Assembly (NCBI GenBank): GCA_037962975.1
Contig: JAYKXN010000114.1
Span: 62,001 to 126,000 of the forward strand
DNA: 64,000 bases
Reading direction: 5' to 3'
Source of the DNA: Clitoria ternatea
Lineage: Eukaryota; Streptophyta; Magnoliopsida; Fabales; Fabaceae
Shown: piece by piece, positions 14,101 to 26,593 of the stretch
Position numbering within the stretch: position 1 is the first letter of the stretch
Layout: every line of letters starts with the position of its first letter
Program-made: the position numbers and the translations under genes
The notes under the pieces: generated by a model
Databases searched by the model: none
Told to the model about the DNA's origin: nothing
What the model saw: only the letters and a program-made list of their open reading frames with translations

Positions 14101-15442
14101 GCATTTTCAATAGGCTTTGTATCCTCAAAAAGTGCTTCTGGTCGTTGCACTCCCATCTTGTGGTAACAAAAAAACACAAGTTTGTGATCGAGATGAAGAT
14201 GATGATGGAAAAGATGCTAGTTTTATTTTTTTATTCATTTTAATTTTACTTCTATAATGTTAAATTTTTTATAGACAAGGGTTTTATGTTCATGAATGGA
14301 TTCATAAAATACCAATTTTGATCTTTTATGTCAAATCACAATTTGAATGTGAGTTCCTTAAGTTGATAGTTGTTTCTATTAAGTTATTTATCATATTTTT
14401 TATTGTCATATAATTTTCTTAGTTTTTTTTATATATTTTAAACCTTATGATTATACACAAGTATTAGTATTACTTATTTATTTGAAAAAAGGCAACGTCT
14501 CTATATCAAATGTTTCTTTTCTATCATCAAAATTTTGTCTTCAAAAATATATGAATATAATAAGATTTTTAATTTTAATAATTTTTATATATCTTTTTGA
14601 TGACTATTACATTTTTATTGATGTCTGAATTATGGCATTGAACACTAAATATAGCATATACTTAAATAATAAAAATAATTTGAGAAGTGATGATTTATTA
14701 AATTTATCTTCATTTGATTTTATAAAAAATAAATTTTATTTAAATGAAGCAAAATTAGAAATTATATATAAAAGTAAAAACCTATAAAGTAATTATTCAA
14801 TTCTAGATTTTTAAACTTTCACTACTATGATGGTATCAAAATATATGTTTCCACACTAATAACTAATATGTTCTACATATAAAAAAGTCATAATTGATGA
14901 GATTCAAACAAATGTCATGATAAATGACATCATAAAAATAAGTAAGTCATTGTTTGTATAAATGTATAAGATTTGAAAATATTTATAATAACTAAGTATC
15001 ACTCTCAGGTCATAAGTATGTTAACTGTTATTATGTAATATTAAATATCTTTAATATATATAATACTTATTAATATATAATAATTATCATTGATTTAAAT
15101 TTTAAATATTCTAAAACATGTTACCATAATGCAAAATAATAAAACATATATCAATGTTTAAAGTTATTAAATAAAATTGTACCATTCTCATATGATCTTT
15201 TTTTTTGTTATAAGTGAATTACATGGTATCTGTTGTTGATCACGATAACAATTTCTTTTACTGGTTTATAACGACCTCAACGAGTGTGATATCTAAGTCA
15301 CATATGTAAAACCACCCTTATAATCTTTTTATGTTCTTTGATATAAGCATTGAGTATTTGTTTAAAAATAAGAAAAGACTAACCATTATTAGATACTTCT
15401 TCATATATATCCTAATTAAATTAAAACATACATAATGATGAT
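5104..15442. repeat. AT-rich satellite array, block 1 (about five units of 2.0-2.5 kb)
   Basis: The same ordered set of phrases recurs. The phrase GTAGTACATG (GTTGTACATG in one unit) followed by CATTTAAAGTCCACCA appears at 6815, 8885, 11136 and 13638; CACAAGTT(G/A)GTTCA appears at 5165, 7182, 9243, 11464 and 13999. Spacing is therefore 2.0-2.5 kb. The first part (5104 to about 6000) and the last part (from about 14950) belong to a diverged subtype (B) that also occurs at 26600-28200, 41700-43300 and 61300-63000. In subtype B the 15214 region reads GTGAATTACATGG where subtype A reads GTAGTACATGG. No open frame of note exists; short ORFs here are chance. The unit after 11464 is rearranged (see separate entry). 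Confidence 0.9.
11780..13100. repeat. Rearranged satellite unit: internal deletion and about 0.74-kb partial duplication
   Basis: At about 11800 the text jumps from TTTTGATCTTTTAT straight to ATATCTTGTTAATGACTATTAC, skipping some 300 bp present in the other units. The phrase ATGATGGTATCAAAATAT then occurs twice, at about 12023 and 12758, with the following 0.4-0.5 kb repeated in diverged form. A smaller duplication of AACAATAAGAAAGGTTGATT lies at about 12100 and 12177. This explains why the unit is 2.5 kb long. Confidence 0.65.
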
Positions 15443-17855
15443 TGTGACATCCTAATTTTTAGGGAAAAATTTTCTCGAATTAATTAGAAAATAACCTGGA
15501 TCCATAACAAAAACACTCCCTTATATGAAGATAAGAGAGTTGGCCCCATGGCCAAGAAGAAAAAGACAGGGAAGGCAAGGGAATTAAAACCATTCACACG
15601 GAAGCACCGACAGCGCCTGAGCGAACCACAATACAGCGTGCACTTGCTCAAGCGAGATCCGACTCCGCTTAAGCGAGGCCGACCAACTCGCTCGGGCGAG
15701 CACACATGCGCTTAAGCGGAACCACAATCAAAAGCCTTCCCAAATAACATACTCGCTGGAGCGAGATCTCACTCGCTGAAGCGAGAAGCCACACTCGGCT
15801 AAAATGCTCAACCCACTCAACTATAAGTATACTGATCCACTTGGGTTTCACTCAACTCCAAGCCTTGCTCAAGGAGTGTGCCTAAGCCCAGCTCCAGGAC
15901 TTAATCGTATTCTCACATATCTCATCATCTGATTGCCGATCGGTAATAGAAGTCCAATGCATTCCAGTGGTGAATCGGATGCATACGATTTCATTCACTC
16001 GGCGTCCCACGCCAATGCACTCGGTATTTCATCAAGCGTCTCATTTTACGCTTAGTGCCCCAGGCACTGCCCCAAGTCCAACTCGAGGTCTTTCATCATA
16101 TTTAACATTAGGACCCCGTCCTCTTCACTCGGGATTATACCCTTGTGGCACCCCGCAAGGTGTTTCATTTCACAATAACTCAAGAACACGTATGCATATA
16201 AATTCAATTCATATTCATTCGTTTGCCCACTCGGAAATCTGCGTTCAACACTCTATGCACTCGGCATTTTTACAGCGAATCAGATGACTCGGCTCACATC
16301 ACATCCACTCGGCAATCACTATGCCATTCACTCGGTAATCACTATGCCATGAGCCTCACATTCATGGGATCCATTCGGCCTTAGCATTTCTAAGCCTCAC
16401 ACCATTTTATATATATAATTCTACTCGAAATCTAACACCAATAAACATCCCATGCTTTTACATATGATATTTTACTCGGATTGTCCTCTATTACTCGGAT
16501 GTATCCTTTTCCATAAGCTCTCATGCTTTTATATAATAAGCCTACTCGGCATTTATCATCACAGTCCCCATTCATTCATTCATCATGATCATATGCATCA
16601 ACAAGCATCATATACATTTAAATATACCATTACGCACAGGGACTAATAGAGGACTACACCATGCACTCGGCATTCATAAATTCATACATCATGCATCTCA
16701 TACATATATCAAAACATTATCAAGTATATTTTCATGAATATCATGGACGGAAACAATAGCATCAAACCAGGCATATCCATCATGCATATCCAGGCTACTA
16801 ACCACTTGAAAATCAACAAGCAACACATCAAATATAACACATTACAGTATAAACATTTCACCCGGAAACCCGTCCATAACCTATGCATTTGAGATGCAAA
16901 GCCCCCCTTACCTGGATGAAGCTTCCAGGAGTCACCTGGGTCACTCGGCCCAGCCACAACAGCACTCTGCTCGGTATTCCAATCGTGGGAAGAGCCAACA
17001 TGGCTCCCAGTCGTCCCAGCAACGTTCTCAGCTTGGAGAACCAGCCACCATTTCCACTCAAGTCCTCAAGCCATCAACACCCAAATTCCAGTCTGCTCAC
17101 AGCCATGGAAGAATCCATGCTGTTTACTCGAGCAGCAACCTCCAAGGCTTAGTACAAAGCTGTTCTCCATTCGAACAGCACCATCCTCCCCACCATGGAG
17201 GATTCCAAGCTTTCCATGCATGCACCATCTACGCCTTTATTCACATAACAACACAGCCTCAAAAACAGTGGGCCATCTTCCACAACCGAGGCAACAACAA
17301 ACAGCTGCAGGCTTCACACACCGAGGCTCCAACAACCCACCGTATGAAGGGAGAAGAAGAGGAAGACGAAGAGGAAACACCAGGGAACAGGAAAGGGGAC
17401 CTGAACCCAGCCTCCAGAACACACAGCCACATGCTGTTTCCTCCACCATGCTGTTCCACTCGGTTCTACACCATACGTGAGTGGAAGAAGAAGATGAAGG
17501 AGAGGATAAAGATGAAGCAGCAGGGAAGGAGGAAGCAAGAGCTTCATAGAGTTTTAGAGAGAAGGAGAAGCATTTCTCTCATCAGAACATGCACCAACGA
17601 GGGAAATGAAGAGAGTGAGGAGGAAAACCAAAACTGAAGCCTTATCAACACACCTCCATCACCTCACTTTCCCACTCAGCCCCATCATCACGCTGCTCTA
17701 CCACAACTCCTCAAACAACCATCACTTCTTCATTTAATGCAAGTCCTTTAGCATTTAATGCTAATTCTCTCAGCAATCATTACTCACATCCAACGTGGAC
17801 AAGAGAGAGAGAACCGGACCCATTTTCCACCAAGGCACACAAGTCACCTCTTGGC

Positions 17856-17921
<66 letters not shown>

Positions 17922-18220
17922 TTCTCTCTCTTTCTCTCGCTCGAGCGCGGCCACACCCGCTTGAGTGAGAACCGACCAGAATCTCCCCTGATTACGCATC
18001 ACACGTCTCGCTTGGGCAAGAATATCAAAACCTGGGCAGAAACATGAGCCCTCATCAACCACACATCACAAAATCCATCCAAAGCCAATTTAACTCAATT
18101 CCATACTTCATATACCTTACAATAGATATTTAAAACTTGTCTCATATGTTCATACACAATAATTTCCATTCTAAACCATTTACCACATTACTCATCTTCA
18201 TAAAAATTTGGGATGTTACA
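15443..18220 (-). repeat. LTR 1 (3' LTR of the compound element)
   Basis: Plus strand runs from TGTGACATCCTAATT to GGGATGTTACA; the element-sense LTR is thus TGTAACATCCC...GGATGTCACA, with the usual TG/CA ends. It is 2778 bp long and closely matches LTR 2. Contents include CTCGCT-AGCGAG palindromic modules (15650-15800 and 17935-18020), about two dozen CACTCGG modules, and an ATT microsatellite. A 247-codon frame on the opposite strand (16894-17637) is also open in LTR 2, but it is antisense to the element, low in complexity and broken in LTR 3, so I do not call it a gene. Confidence 0.9.
17859..17922. repeat. ATT trinucleotide microsatellite in LTR 1
   Basis: About 21 uninterrupted ATT units. 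The matching site in LTR 2 (22383-22410) has about nine units, and LTR 3 has only an interrupted run at 26444-26485. The length difference arose after the LTRs separated. Confidence 0.95.
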
Positions 18221-18234
18221 ATCCACCCCACCTT
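18221..18234 (-). other. Polypurine tract next to the 3' LTR
   Basis: On the minus strand the sequence directly before TGTAACATCCC is AAGGTGGGGTGGAT, a purine-rich plus-strand primer site. Just upstream the minus strand reads AATTTCGAGGATGAAATTC, encoding NFEDEIL and a stop, which resembles the extreme C-terminus of gypsy polyproteins. The tract fixes the orientation of the element. Confidence 0.85.
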
Positions 18235-19953
18235 CAAAGAATTTCATCCTCGAAATTCCAAGCATAACATACCACAATAAACCGCTCGGAATATCATTGC
18301 ATGCCACTTAAAACAGTTATATACCAATGCTTTCCAAGCATTTACCGACCAGTCAATTCCAATCGGCACAATCTCACCTCTCAAGCGGTTTGCCGATCAC
18401 ACCATAAAAAAATTCCGAGACATCACACTCTTAACACCTTCCACTCGGAAGTGTCACCAATTGGCTTGGAAATCACCCATTCGGTTATTCACTGCTCGGA
18501 AACATTCCAACTCGAGCAGTACACCAAATTCAAGGCTTTACTTTACCTCAGAAAACTCCACCCTCTTAAGGGTATTCCATTCGGAACATCACAACTTCAC
18601 TTCACTCAGCATAACTCTCACCTTGCTCGGAGCAGTCCGATAGACTCAAGCCATCCCCATAAGCAGCTACAGTCTCACTTGCCTGACCTATGAACTGTTG
18701 CATCCAACTTATAGGATGATGCCTCATTCCTATAGGGTCACAATAATTACATAGAGTCACTGCAAAATGCACACTGCCACAATACCTATGGCATGTAGAG
18801 TCATATCAAAACAGCATCCTCACAATTATTTCACTCATACCAACTAAATTCACTCGGATAATACTGATTCACCCAAAGTTTATTAGTAATTTATACCAAT
18901 CTATAGGCAAAACCTCACGATCAGCAACATTATCACACACCAACTATGATGCATCACACACTAACAGTCAGCAATTATCCATCATTATCACTGTAGAGTG
19001 ACATACTAACAGCATACATCCGACCCACACAAGGCATATATGCCATCCTTACACTTATTCTAATGCAATCCTCATGATATTAATCATCAAATGCTAGCCA
19101 TTCAAACCATAAAATGGCATAAAACAATCGGCTTCCAGTCCAAGCCGAGCAAACACCTCATCTTTAATCTTATTCATCATAATTTATTGGCCATAATTCG
19201 GATTTAAGCCTAATAATTCACTACACACACCGAGATATATAACTCCGGGTAACAATTCAATCAACACTCACTCAGTTTTCAACCACAAAACCGAGACAGT
19301 ACCCAAATCAAATAGGTACCCAACCATATCTATTCTCACCCAGTTTTCTAGTCCTACTTGATCATGCCTAACATCCTTCAACCATTCACTCGGTTTTCAC
19401 GAACCAGAAAATGAGACTCTACCATAATCTAATCTGCACCAGGGTTCACATTCAATCACTTATATCATATATATATGTCACACAGGGTTCACGTGCCAGG
19501 GTACAAAACATCCATCTCAAATGGCACAAGTGATTACCCAATTTAAATTCCTCACACCATGGGATTCCTCAACATTACTCACTCAGCCAACTCAGCATAT
19601 GAGTTCAAATCCATCCAATCAATATGACCCGGCCATTAACCATTAGCATGGCATACATAAGAGTCCCAATCAGTTAACACAGTTTTAATAATTATGAAAG
19701 CTTCAATATCATCACCCAATTTTCCTCACAACCGACTCAGCATTAGAAATACTCCAAGTATCTCATAAACAATCGGGCTAAGGTAATAACAAACCTTCCA
19801 CCCCCAGCAAATACATAGGCATACAGCCATACAAACCATGCATAAGCATGCATCAAATCCGACAGAATATCACAGCAATAAGGACACTCGGTCATATTGC
19901 ATACAACCGCTTACACTCGGTAAGCATACCTTGGCCATGGACCTTTTAGTCTA
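18235..19953 (-). other. Non-coding internal region of the retrotransposon
   Basis: About 1.7 kb between polypurine tract and primer site. It has no gag, protease, reverse transcriptase or integrase frame on either strand; a 130-codon frame at 18301-18693 is antisense and unlike any family I know. It is rich in CACTCGG and CACTCAG modules like the LTRs. The only coding relic is the pol terminus at its 3' end. Length and content fit a LARD-type derivative. Confidence 0.75.
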
Positions 19954-19964
19954 CTCTGATACCA
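19954..19964 (-). other. Primer binding site, initiator methionine tRNA
   Basis: The minus strand reads TGGTATCAGAG three bases after the end of LTR 2. This matches the standard plant primer site for tRNA-iMet (TGGTATCAGAGC) over its first 11 bases. It marks LTR 2 as the 5' LTR of the element whose 3' LTR is LTR 1. Confidence 0.9.
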
Positions 19965-19967
19965 AAA

Positions 19968-22708
19968 TGTGACATCCTAATTTTTAGGGAAAAATTTTCT
20001 CGAATTAATTAGAAAATAACCTGGATCCATAATAAAAACACTCCCTTATATGAAGATAAGAGAGCTTGCCCCATGGCCAAGAAGAAAAAGACAGGGAAGG
20101 CAAGGGAATTAAAACCATTCACACGGAAGCACCGACAGCGCCTGAGCGAACCACAATACAGCGTGCACTCGCTCAAGCGAGATCCGACTCCGCTTGAGCG
20201 AGGCTGACCAACTCGCTCGGGCGAGCACACATGCGCTTAAGCGGAACCACAATCAAAAGCCTTCCCAAATAACATACTCGCTGGAGCGAGATCTCACTCG
20301 TTGAAGCGAGAAGCCACACTCGGCTAAAATGCTTAACCCACTCAACTATAAGTATACTGATCCACTCGGGTTTCACTCAACTCCGAGCCTTGCTCAAGGA
20401 GTGTGCCTGAGCCCAGCTCCAGGACTTAATCACATTCTCACATATCTCATCATCTGATTGTCGATCGGTAATAAAAGTCCAACGTATTCCAGTGGCGAAT
20501 CGGATGCATACGATTTCATTCACTCGGCGTCCCACGCCAATGCACTCGGCATTTCATCAAGCGTCTCATTTCACGCTTAGTGCCCCAGGCACTGCCCCGA
20601 GTCCAACTCGAGGTCTTTCATCATATTTAACATTAGCACCCCGTCCTCTTCACTCGGGATTATACCCTTGTGGCACCCCGCAAGGTGTTTCATTTCACAA
20701 TAACTCAAGAACACGTATGCATATAAATTCAATTCATATTCATTCGATTGCCCACTCGGAAATCTACGTTCAACACTCTATGCACTCGGCATTTTCACAG
20801 CGAATCAGATGACTCGGCTCACATCACATCCACTCGGCAATCACTATGCCATTCACTCAGCAATCACTATGCCATGAGCCTCACATTCATGGGATCCATT
20901 TGGCCTTAGCATTTCTAAGCCTCACACCATTTTATATATATAATTCCACTCGGAATCTAACACCAATAAATATCCCATGCTTTTACATATGATATTTCAC
21001 TCGGATTATCCTCTATTACTCGGATGTATCCTTTTCCATAAGCTCTCATGCTTTTATATAATAAGCCTACTCGATATTTATCATCACAGTCCCCATTCAT
21101 TCATTCATCATGATCATATGCATCAACAAGCATCATATACATTTAAATATACCATAACGCACAGGGACTAATAGAGGACTACACCATGCACTCGGCATTC
21201 ATAAATTCATACATCATGCATCTCATACATATATCAAAACATTATCAAGTATATTTTCATGCATATCATGGACGGAAACAATAGCATCAAACCAGGCATA
21301 TCCATCATGCATATCCAGGCTACTAACCACTTGAAAATCAACAAGCAACACATCAAATATAACACATCACAGTATAAAAATTTCACCCGGAAACCCATCT
21401 ATAACCTATGCATTTGAGATGCAAAGCCCCCCTTACCTGGATGAAGCTTCCAGGAGTCACCTGGGTCACTCGGCCCAGCCACAGCAGCACTCTGCTCGGC
21501 ATTCCAATCGTGGGAAGAGCCAATATGGCTCCCAGTCGTCCCAGCAACGTTCTCAGCTTGGAGAACCAGCCACCATTTCCACTCAAGTCCTCAAGCCATC
21601 AACACCCAAATTCCACTCTGCTTACAGCCATGGAAGAATCCATGCTGTTTACTCGAGCAGCAACCTCCAAGGCTTAGTACAAAGCTGTTCTCCATTCGAA
21701 CAGCACCATCCTCCCCACCATGGAGGATTCCAAGCTTTCCATGCATGCACCATCTACGCCTTTATTCACATAACAACACAGCCTCAAAAACAGTGGGCCA
21801 TCTTCCACAACCGAGGCAACAACAAACAGCTGCAGGCTTCACACACTGAGGCTCCAACAGCCCACCGTATGAAGGAAGAAGAAGAGAAAGACGAAGAGGA
21901 AACACCAGGGAACAGGAAAGGGGACCTGAACCCAGCCTCCAGAACACACAGCCACACGCTGTTTCCTCCACCATGCTGTTCCACTCGGTTCTACACCATA
22001 CGTGAGTGGAAGAAGAAGATGAAGGAGAGGATGAAGATGAAGCAGCAGGGAAGGAGGAAGCAAGAGCTTCATAGAGTTTTAGAGAGAAGGAGAAGCATTT
22101 CTCTCATCAGAACATGCACCAATGAGGGAAATGAAGAGAGTGAGGAGGAAAACCAAAGCTGAAGCCTTATCAACACACCTCCATCACCTCACTTTCCCAC
22201 TCAGGCCCATCATCACACTGCTCTGCCACAGCTCCTCAAACAACCATCACTTCTTCATTTAATGCAAGTCCTTTAGCATTTAATGCTAATTCTCTCAGCA
22301 ATCATTACTCACATCCAACGTGGATAAGAGAGAGAGAACCGGACCCATTTCCACCAAGGCACACAAGTCACCTCTTGGCCTCATTATTATTATTATTATT
22401 ATTATTATTTTCTCTCTCTTTCTCTCGCTCGAGCGCGGCCACACCCGCTTGAGGGAGAACCGACCAGAATCTCCCCTGATTACGCATCACACGTCTCGCT
22501 TGGGCAAGAATATCAAAACTTGGGCAGAAACATGAGCCCTCATCAACCACACATAACAAAATCCATCCAAAGCCAATTTAACTCAATTCCATACTTTATA
22601 TACCTTACAATAGATATTTAACACTTGTCTCATATGTTCATACACAACAATTTCCAATCTAAACCATTTACCACATTACTCATCTTCATAAAAATTTGGG
22701 ATGTTACA
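19968..22708 (-). repeat. LTR 2 (5' LTR of the compound element)
   Basis: 2741 bp with the same ends as LTR 1 and only scattered substitutions, so the LTR1-internal-LTR2 element is young. The 37-bp size difference is mostly explained by the shorter ATT run at 22383-22410. It is followed on the plus strand by ATCA and then directly by LTR 3. Confidence 0.9.
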
Positions 22709-22712
22709 ATCA

Positions 22713-25700
22713 TGTGACATCCTAATTTTTAGGGAAAATTTTTCTCGAATTAATTAGAAAATAACCTGGATCCATAATAAAAACACTCCCTTATATGAAC
22801 ATAAGAGAGCTGGCCCCATGGCCAAGAAGAAAAAGACAGGGAAGGCAAGGGAATTAAAACCATTCACACGGAAGCACCGACAGCGCCTGAGCGAACCACA
22901 ATACAGCGTGCACTCGCTCAAGCGAGATCCGACTCCGCGTGAGCGAGGCCGACCAACTCGCTCGGGCGAGCACACATGCGCTTAAGCGGAACCACAATCA
23001 AAAGCCTTCCCAAATAACATACTCGCTGGAGCGAGATCTCACTCGCTGAAGCGAGAAGCCACACTCGGCTAATCCACCACTCGGTATTCGAGACAACTAT
23101 TTATTCGGTAATGACTTAGTCCACTCGGTATAAGGGAATCCAATCACTTGGGAACTACCCCAACAATTGCCTCACATAGCAACCCATAACTTAGTCTCTC
23201 AATTCTATCCACAGAGTCAACATAATGATCCACTCGGGAGATGAAGGTTATCCCACTCGGATTCTATCAAACCACTCGGCATAATTCAACCTCGAGTCAC
23301 TCGGCATATTTGAACTCTATCACTCAGAGAATACATATAGGCTTCTTCTCGGCCATACATCACTCGGTCCAATCATTCATAAACCAACTCATCATCAGAG
23401 TGGTATTCCACTCGGTAACTAGTATCATTTCCGACCAATATTCATTCGGCCACACACTCGGCATTCATTCCTATTCTCACTCGGGTAATACCTTAATCAT
23501 TCATTACTCAGAAATAGTCTACACAATCAATTCCACCCGGAATGATCCAAACTCCTCAACACTCAGAGGAATTACCCAAGTAATTCACTCGGACTCATTC
23601 CACACTTACACACTCAGAACACATATTACCCTATTCACTCGGAATAGGTTCCCATGTTTACTCAGGATACATTCATAATTCATACACTTAGAATATAATC
23701 AATCTGAGTCATTACAACAACTCTCCTCTCGGAAGAGGATCACTCGGATTTTTCAGATTTCCACTCGGATTACTCGAATTATTCCCCACTCGGGGTTTAC
23801 CCATATTCTCCACTCAGAATCCACAAGGGCTATCAACACACAGAAAGAGACTCACAGATGAGTCACACTCGGATATGGAGTCACATACATAAGACTCACT
23901 CGGAAAACATCTAAGCCACTTATATTTTACTCAGGATTCATCAACTTAGAGATATTCATACAACATAATTTCCTAGTCGGTATGGAGCATCAAATCAACA
24001 TAAATCATTTATGTAAATTTATTCTCTAATTCCCAAATCCGGTTACTGACCTATATATGTATAACCATACACTCAGATACTTATTATCTTGATACTTTCC
24101 ATCATCAACACAATCAGTCGGTAATACATATAATACCATACACTCGAAGTATATATATATTAACATGCTCTCGGAGTCCAGTACATATATTTCATATTCA
24201 TTATACAACATTGTTATGAGCCGGCCAAGGCTTTTAAACAACTAAAGACACTCGGTACATTACATTATGTACACAGCCTTATCATAAACACCCAACACTC
24301 GGGTTTAAGGCCATCACATCATCCCGGACCGACCTGCATACACTGAAAAATGGTGTAGGGGTGAGCATTACATATTAAATGACAGATATTGGCTCGGATT
24401 AATCATGGAGTCCACATTACAATTATACATATATATCATCAATCATTCAACATACACTGCCATTCAACATAAGCAATCACAAACATCTTTTGATCGGGAT
24501 TTCACCTATTTCACTCAGCTAAAATGCTCAACCCACTCAACTATAAGTATACTGATCCACTTGGGTTTCACTCAACTCTGAGCCTTGCTCAAGGAGTATG
24601 CCTAAGCCCAGCTCCAGGACTTAATCACATTCTCACATATCTCATCATCTGATTGCCGATCGGTAATAGAAGTCCAACGTATTCCAGTGGCGAATCGGAT
24701 GCATACGATTTCATTCACTCGGCGTCCCACGCCAATGCACTCGGCATTTCATCAAGCGTCTCATTTCACGCTTAGTGCCCCAGGCACTGCCCCGAGTCCA
24801 ACTCGAGGTCTTTCATCATATTTAACATTAGGACCCCGTCCTCTTCACTCGGGATTATACCCTTGTGGCACCCCGCAAGGTGTTTCATTTCATAATAACT
24901 CAAGAACACGTATGCATATAAATTCAATTCATATTCATTCGATTGCCCACTCGGAAATCTGCGTTCAACACTCTATGCACTCGGCATTTTCACAGCGAAT
25001 CAGATGACTCGGCTCACATCACATCCACTCGGCAATCACTATGCCATTCACTCGGCAATCACTATGCCATGAGCCTCACATTCATGGGATCCATTTGGCC
25101 TTAGCATTTCTAAGCCTCACACCATTTTATATATATAATTCCACTCAGAATCTAACACCAATAAACATCCCATGCTTTTACATATGATATTTCACTCGGA
25201 TTGTCCTCTATTACTCAGATGTATCCTTTTCCATAAGCTCTCATGCTTTTATATAATAAGCCTACTCGGTATTTATCATCACAGTCCCCATTCATTCATT
25301 CATCATGATCATATGCATCAACAAGCATCATATACATTTAAATATACCATTACGCACAGGGACTAATAGAGGACCACACCATGCACTCGGCATTCATAAA
25401 TTCATACATCATGTATCTCATACATATATCAAAACATCATGCATATCCGGGCTACTAACCACTCGAAAATCAACAAGCAACACATCAAATATAACACATC
25501 ACAGTATAAACATTTCACCCAGAAACCCGTCCATAACCTATGCATTTGAGATGTAAAGCCCCCTTACCTGGATGAAGCTTCCAGGAGTCACATGGGCCAC
25601 TCGGCCCAGCCACAGTAGCTTTTGCTCGGCATTCCAGTAGTGAGAAGAGCCATCATGGCTTCCACTCGTCCCAGTAACGTTCTCAGCTTGGAGAACCAAC

Positions 25701-26593
25701 CACCATTTCCACTCAAGTTCTCAAGCCATCAACACCCAAATTCCACTCTGCTCACAGCCATGGAAGAATCCATGTTGTTTACTCGAGCAGCAACCTCTAA
25801 GGTTTAGTACAAAGTTATTCTCCATTCTAACAGCACCATCCATGCATGCCTTCTTCTTCTCAACAGCACAGCCTCAAAAACAGTGGACCATCATCCACAG
25901 CCGAGGCACACACACAGCTGAAGGCTCCCAAACAGAGCCTCATACAATCCATCACATGGAGGAAGAAGGAGAGGAAGAAGAAGCATAACCAGGAGGACAA
26001 AGGAGGAATCCTGAACCCAGCCTCCACACACCGTACCATGCTATTGCACTTCTCCATGCTGTTCCTCACAGCAATACGTTGATTCCCAGCATATTCCACT
26101 CGGTCCTACACCATGCATGAGTGGAAGAGAAGACGAAGGAGGAGGCAAAGAGGCAGAAAGCCTTATGGATTCTAGAGAGAAGGAGGAGCATTTCTCTCCT
26201 CCGAATAGCCACCAAGGGAAAATGAAGGAAAATGAGGAGAAAACGTAGAGCTGAAGCCTTATTACCACACAGCCAGCGTCTGTTCCCATCAAAGGTCTCA
26301 TTCTCCATCAGCCATCACAACACCATTAATTCTGGTCCCACATCATTTAATGCATTTCCATCATCCATCAAATCACACTCAACGTGAATGAAAAGAGAGA
26401 GGGGGGAGAGAGGACCGAAGTTCACTAAGGCCACCAAGGCACCACTATTATTATTTTTATCATTATTAAAATTATTATTATTATCACTCAATAATTTGCC
26501 TAATTGGCAATTAATCCTTAATTAACCATTAATTCCATCAATCCATAACCTTAATCTGACATTTATAATTAATTAAAAATCTGGGATATTACA
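22713..26593 (-). repeat. LTR 3, longer and diverged
   Basis: Starts TGTGACATCC like the others and ends GGGATATTACA, 3881 bp. It carries 1450 bp at 23073-24522 that LTRs 1 and 2 lack, a small deletion near 25435, and shorter text around 25800-25990. From about 26450 to its end it has its own sequence (TAATTTGCCTAATTGG...) instead of the CGCTCGAGCG-containing segment of the other two. It therefore belongs to a related but different subfamily, or is older. Confidence 0.85.
23073..24522. repeat. 1.45-kb segment present only in LTR 3
   Basis: The segment is bounded by the direct repeat CACTC(G/A)GCTAA, at 23063-23073 and 24513-24523; LTRs 1 and 2 have a single copy at the joint (15793 and 20315 regions). 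The interior is rich in CACTCGG modules, like the rest of the LTR, so it looks native to the LTR and lost by deletion in the other two. No coding frame is convincing. Confidence 0.75.

Noticed and set aside
16894..17637. 247-codon open frame, also open in the second LTR at 21419-22162
   Set aside because: It lies inside LTRs that are recent copies of each other, so shared openness is not evidence of selection. It is antisense to the element, has low-complexity composition, no family resemblance, and the third LTR breaks it.
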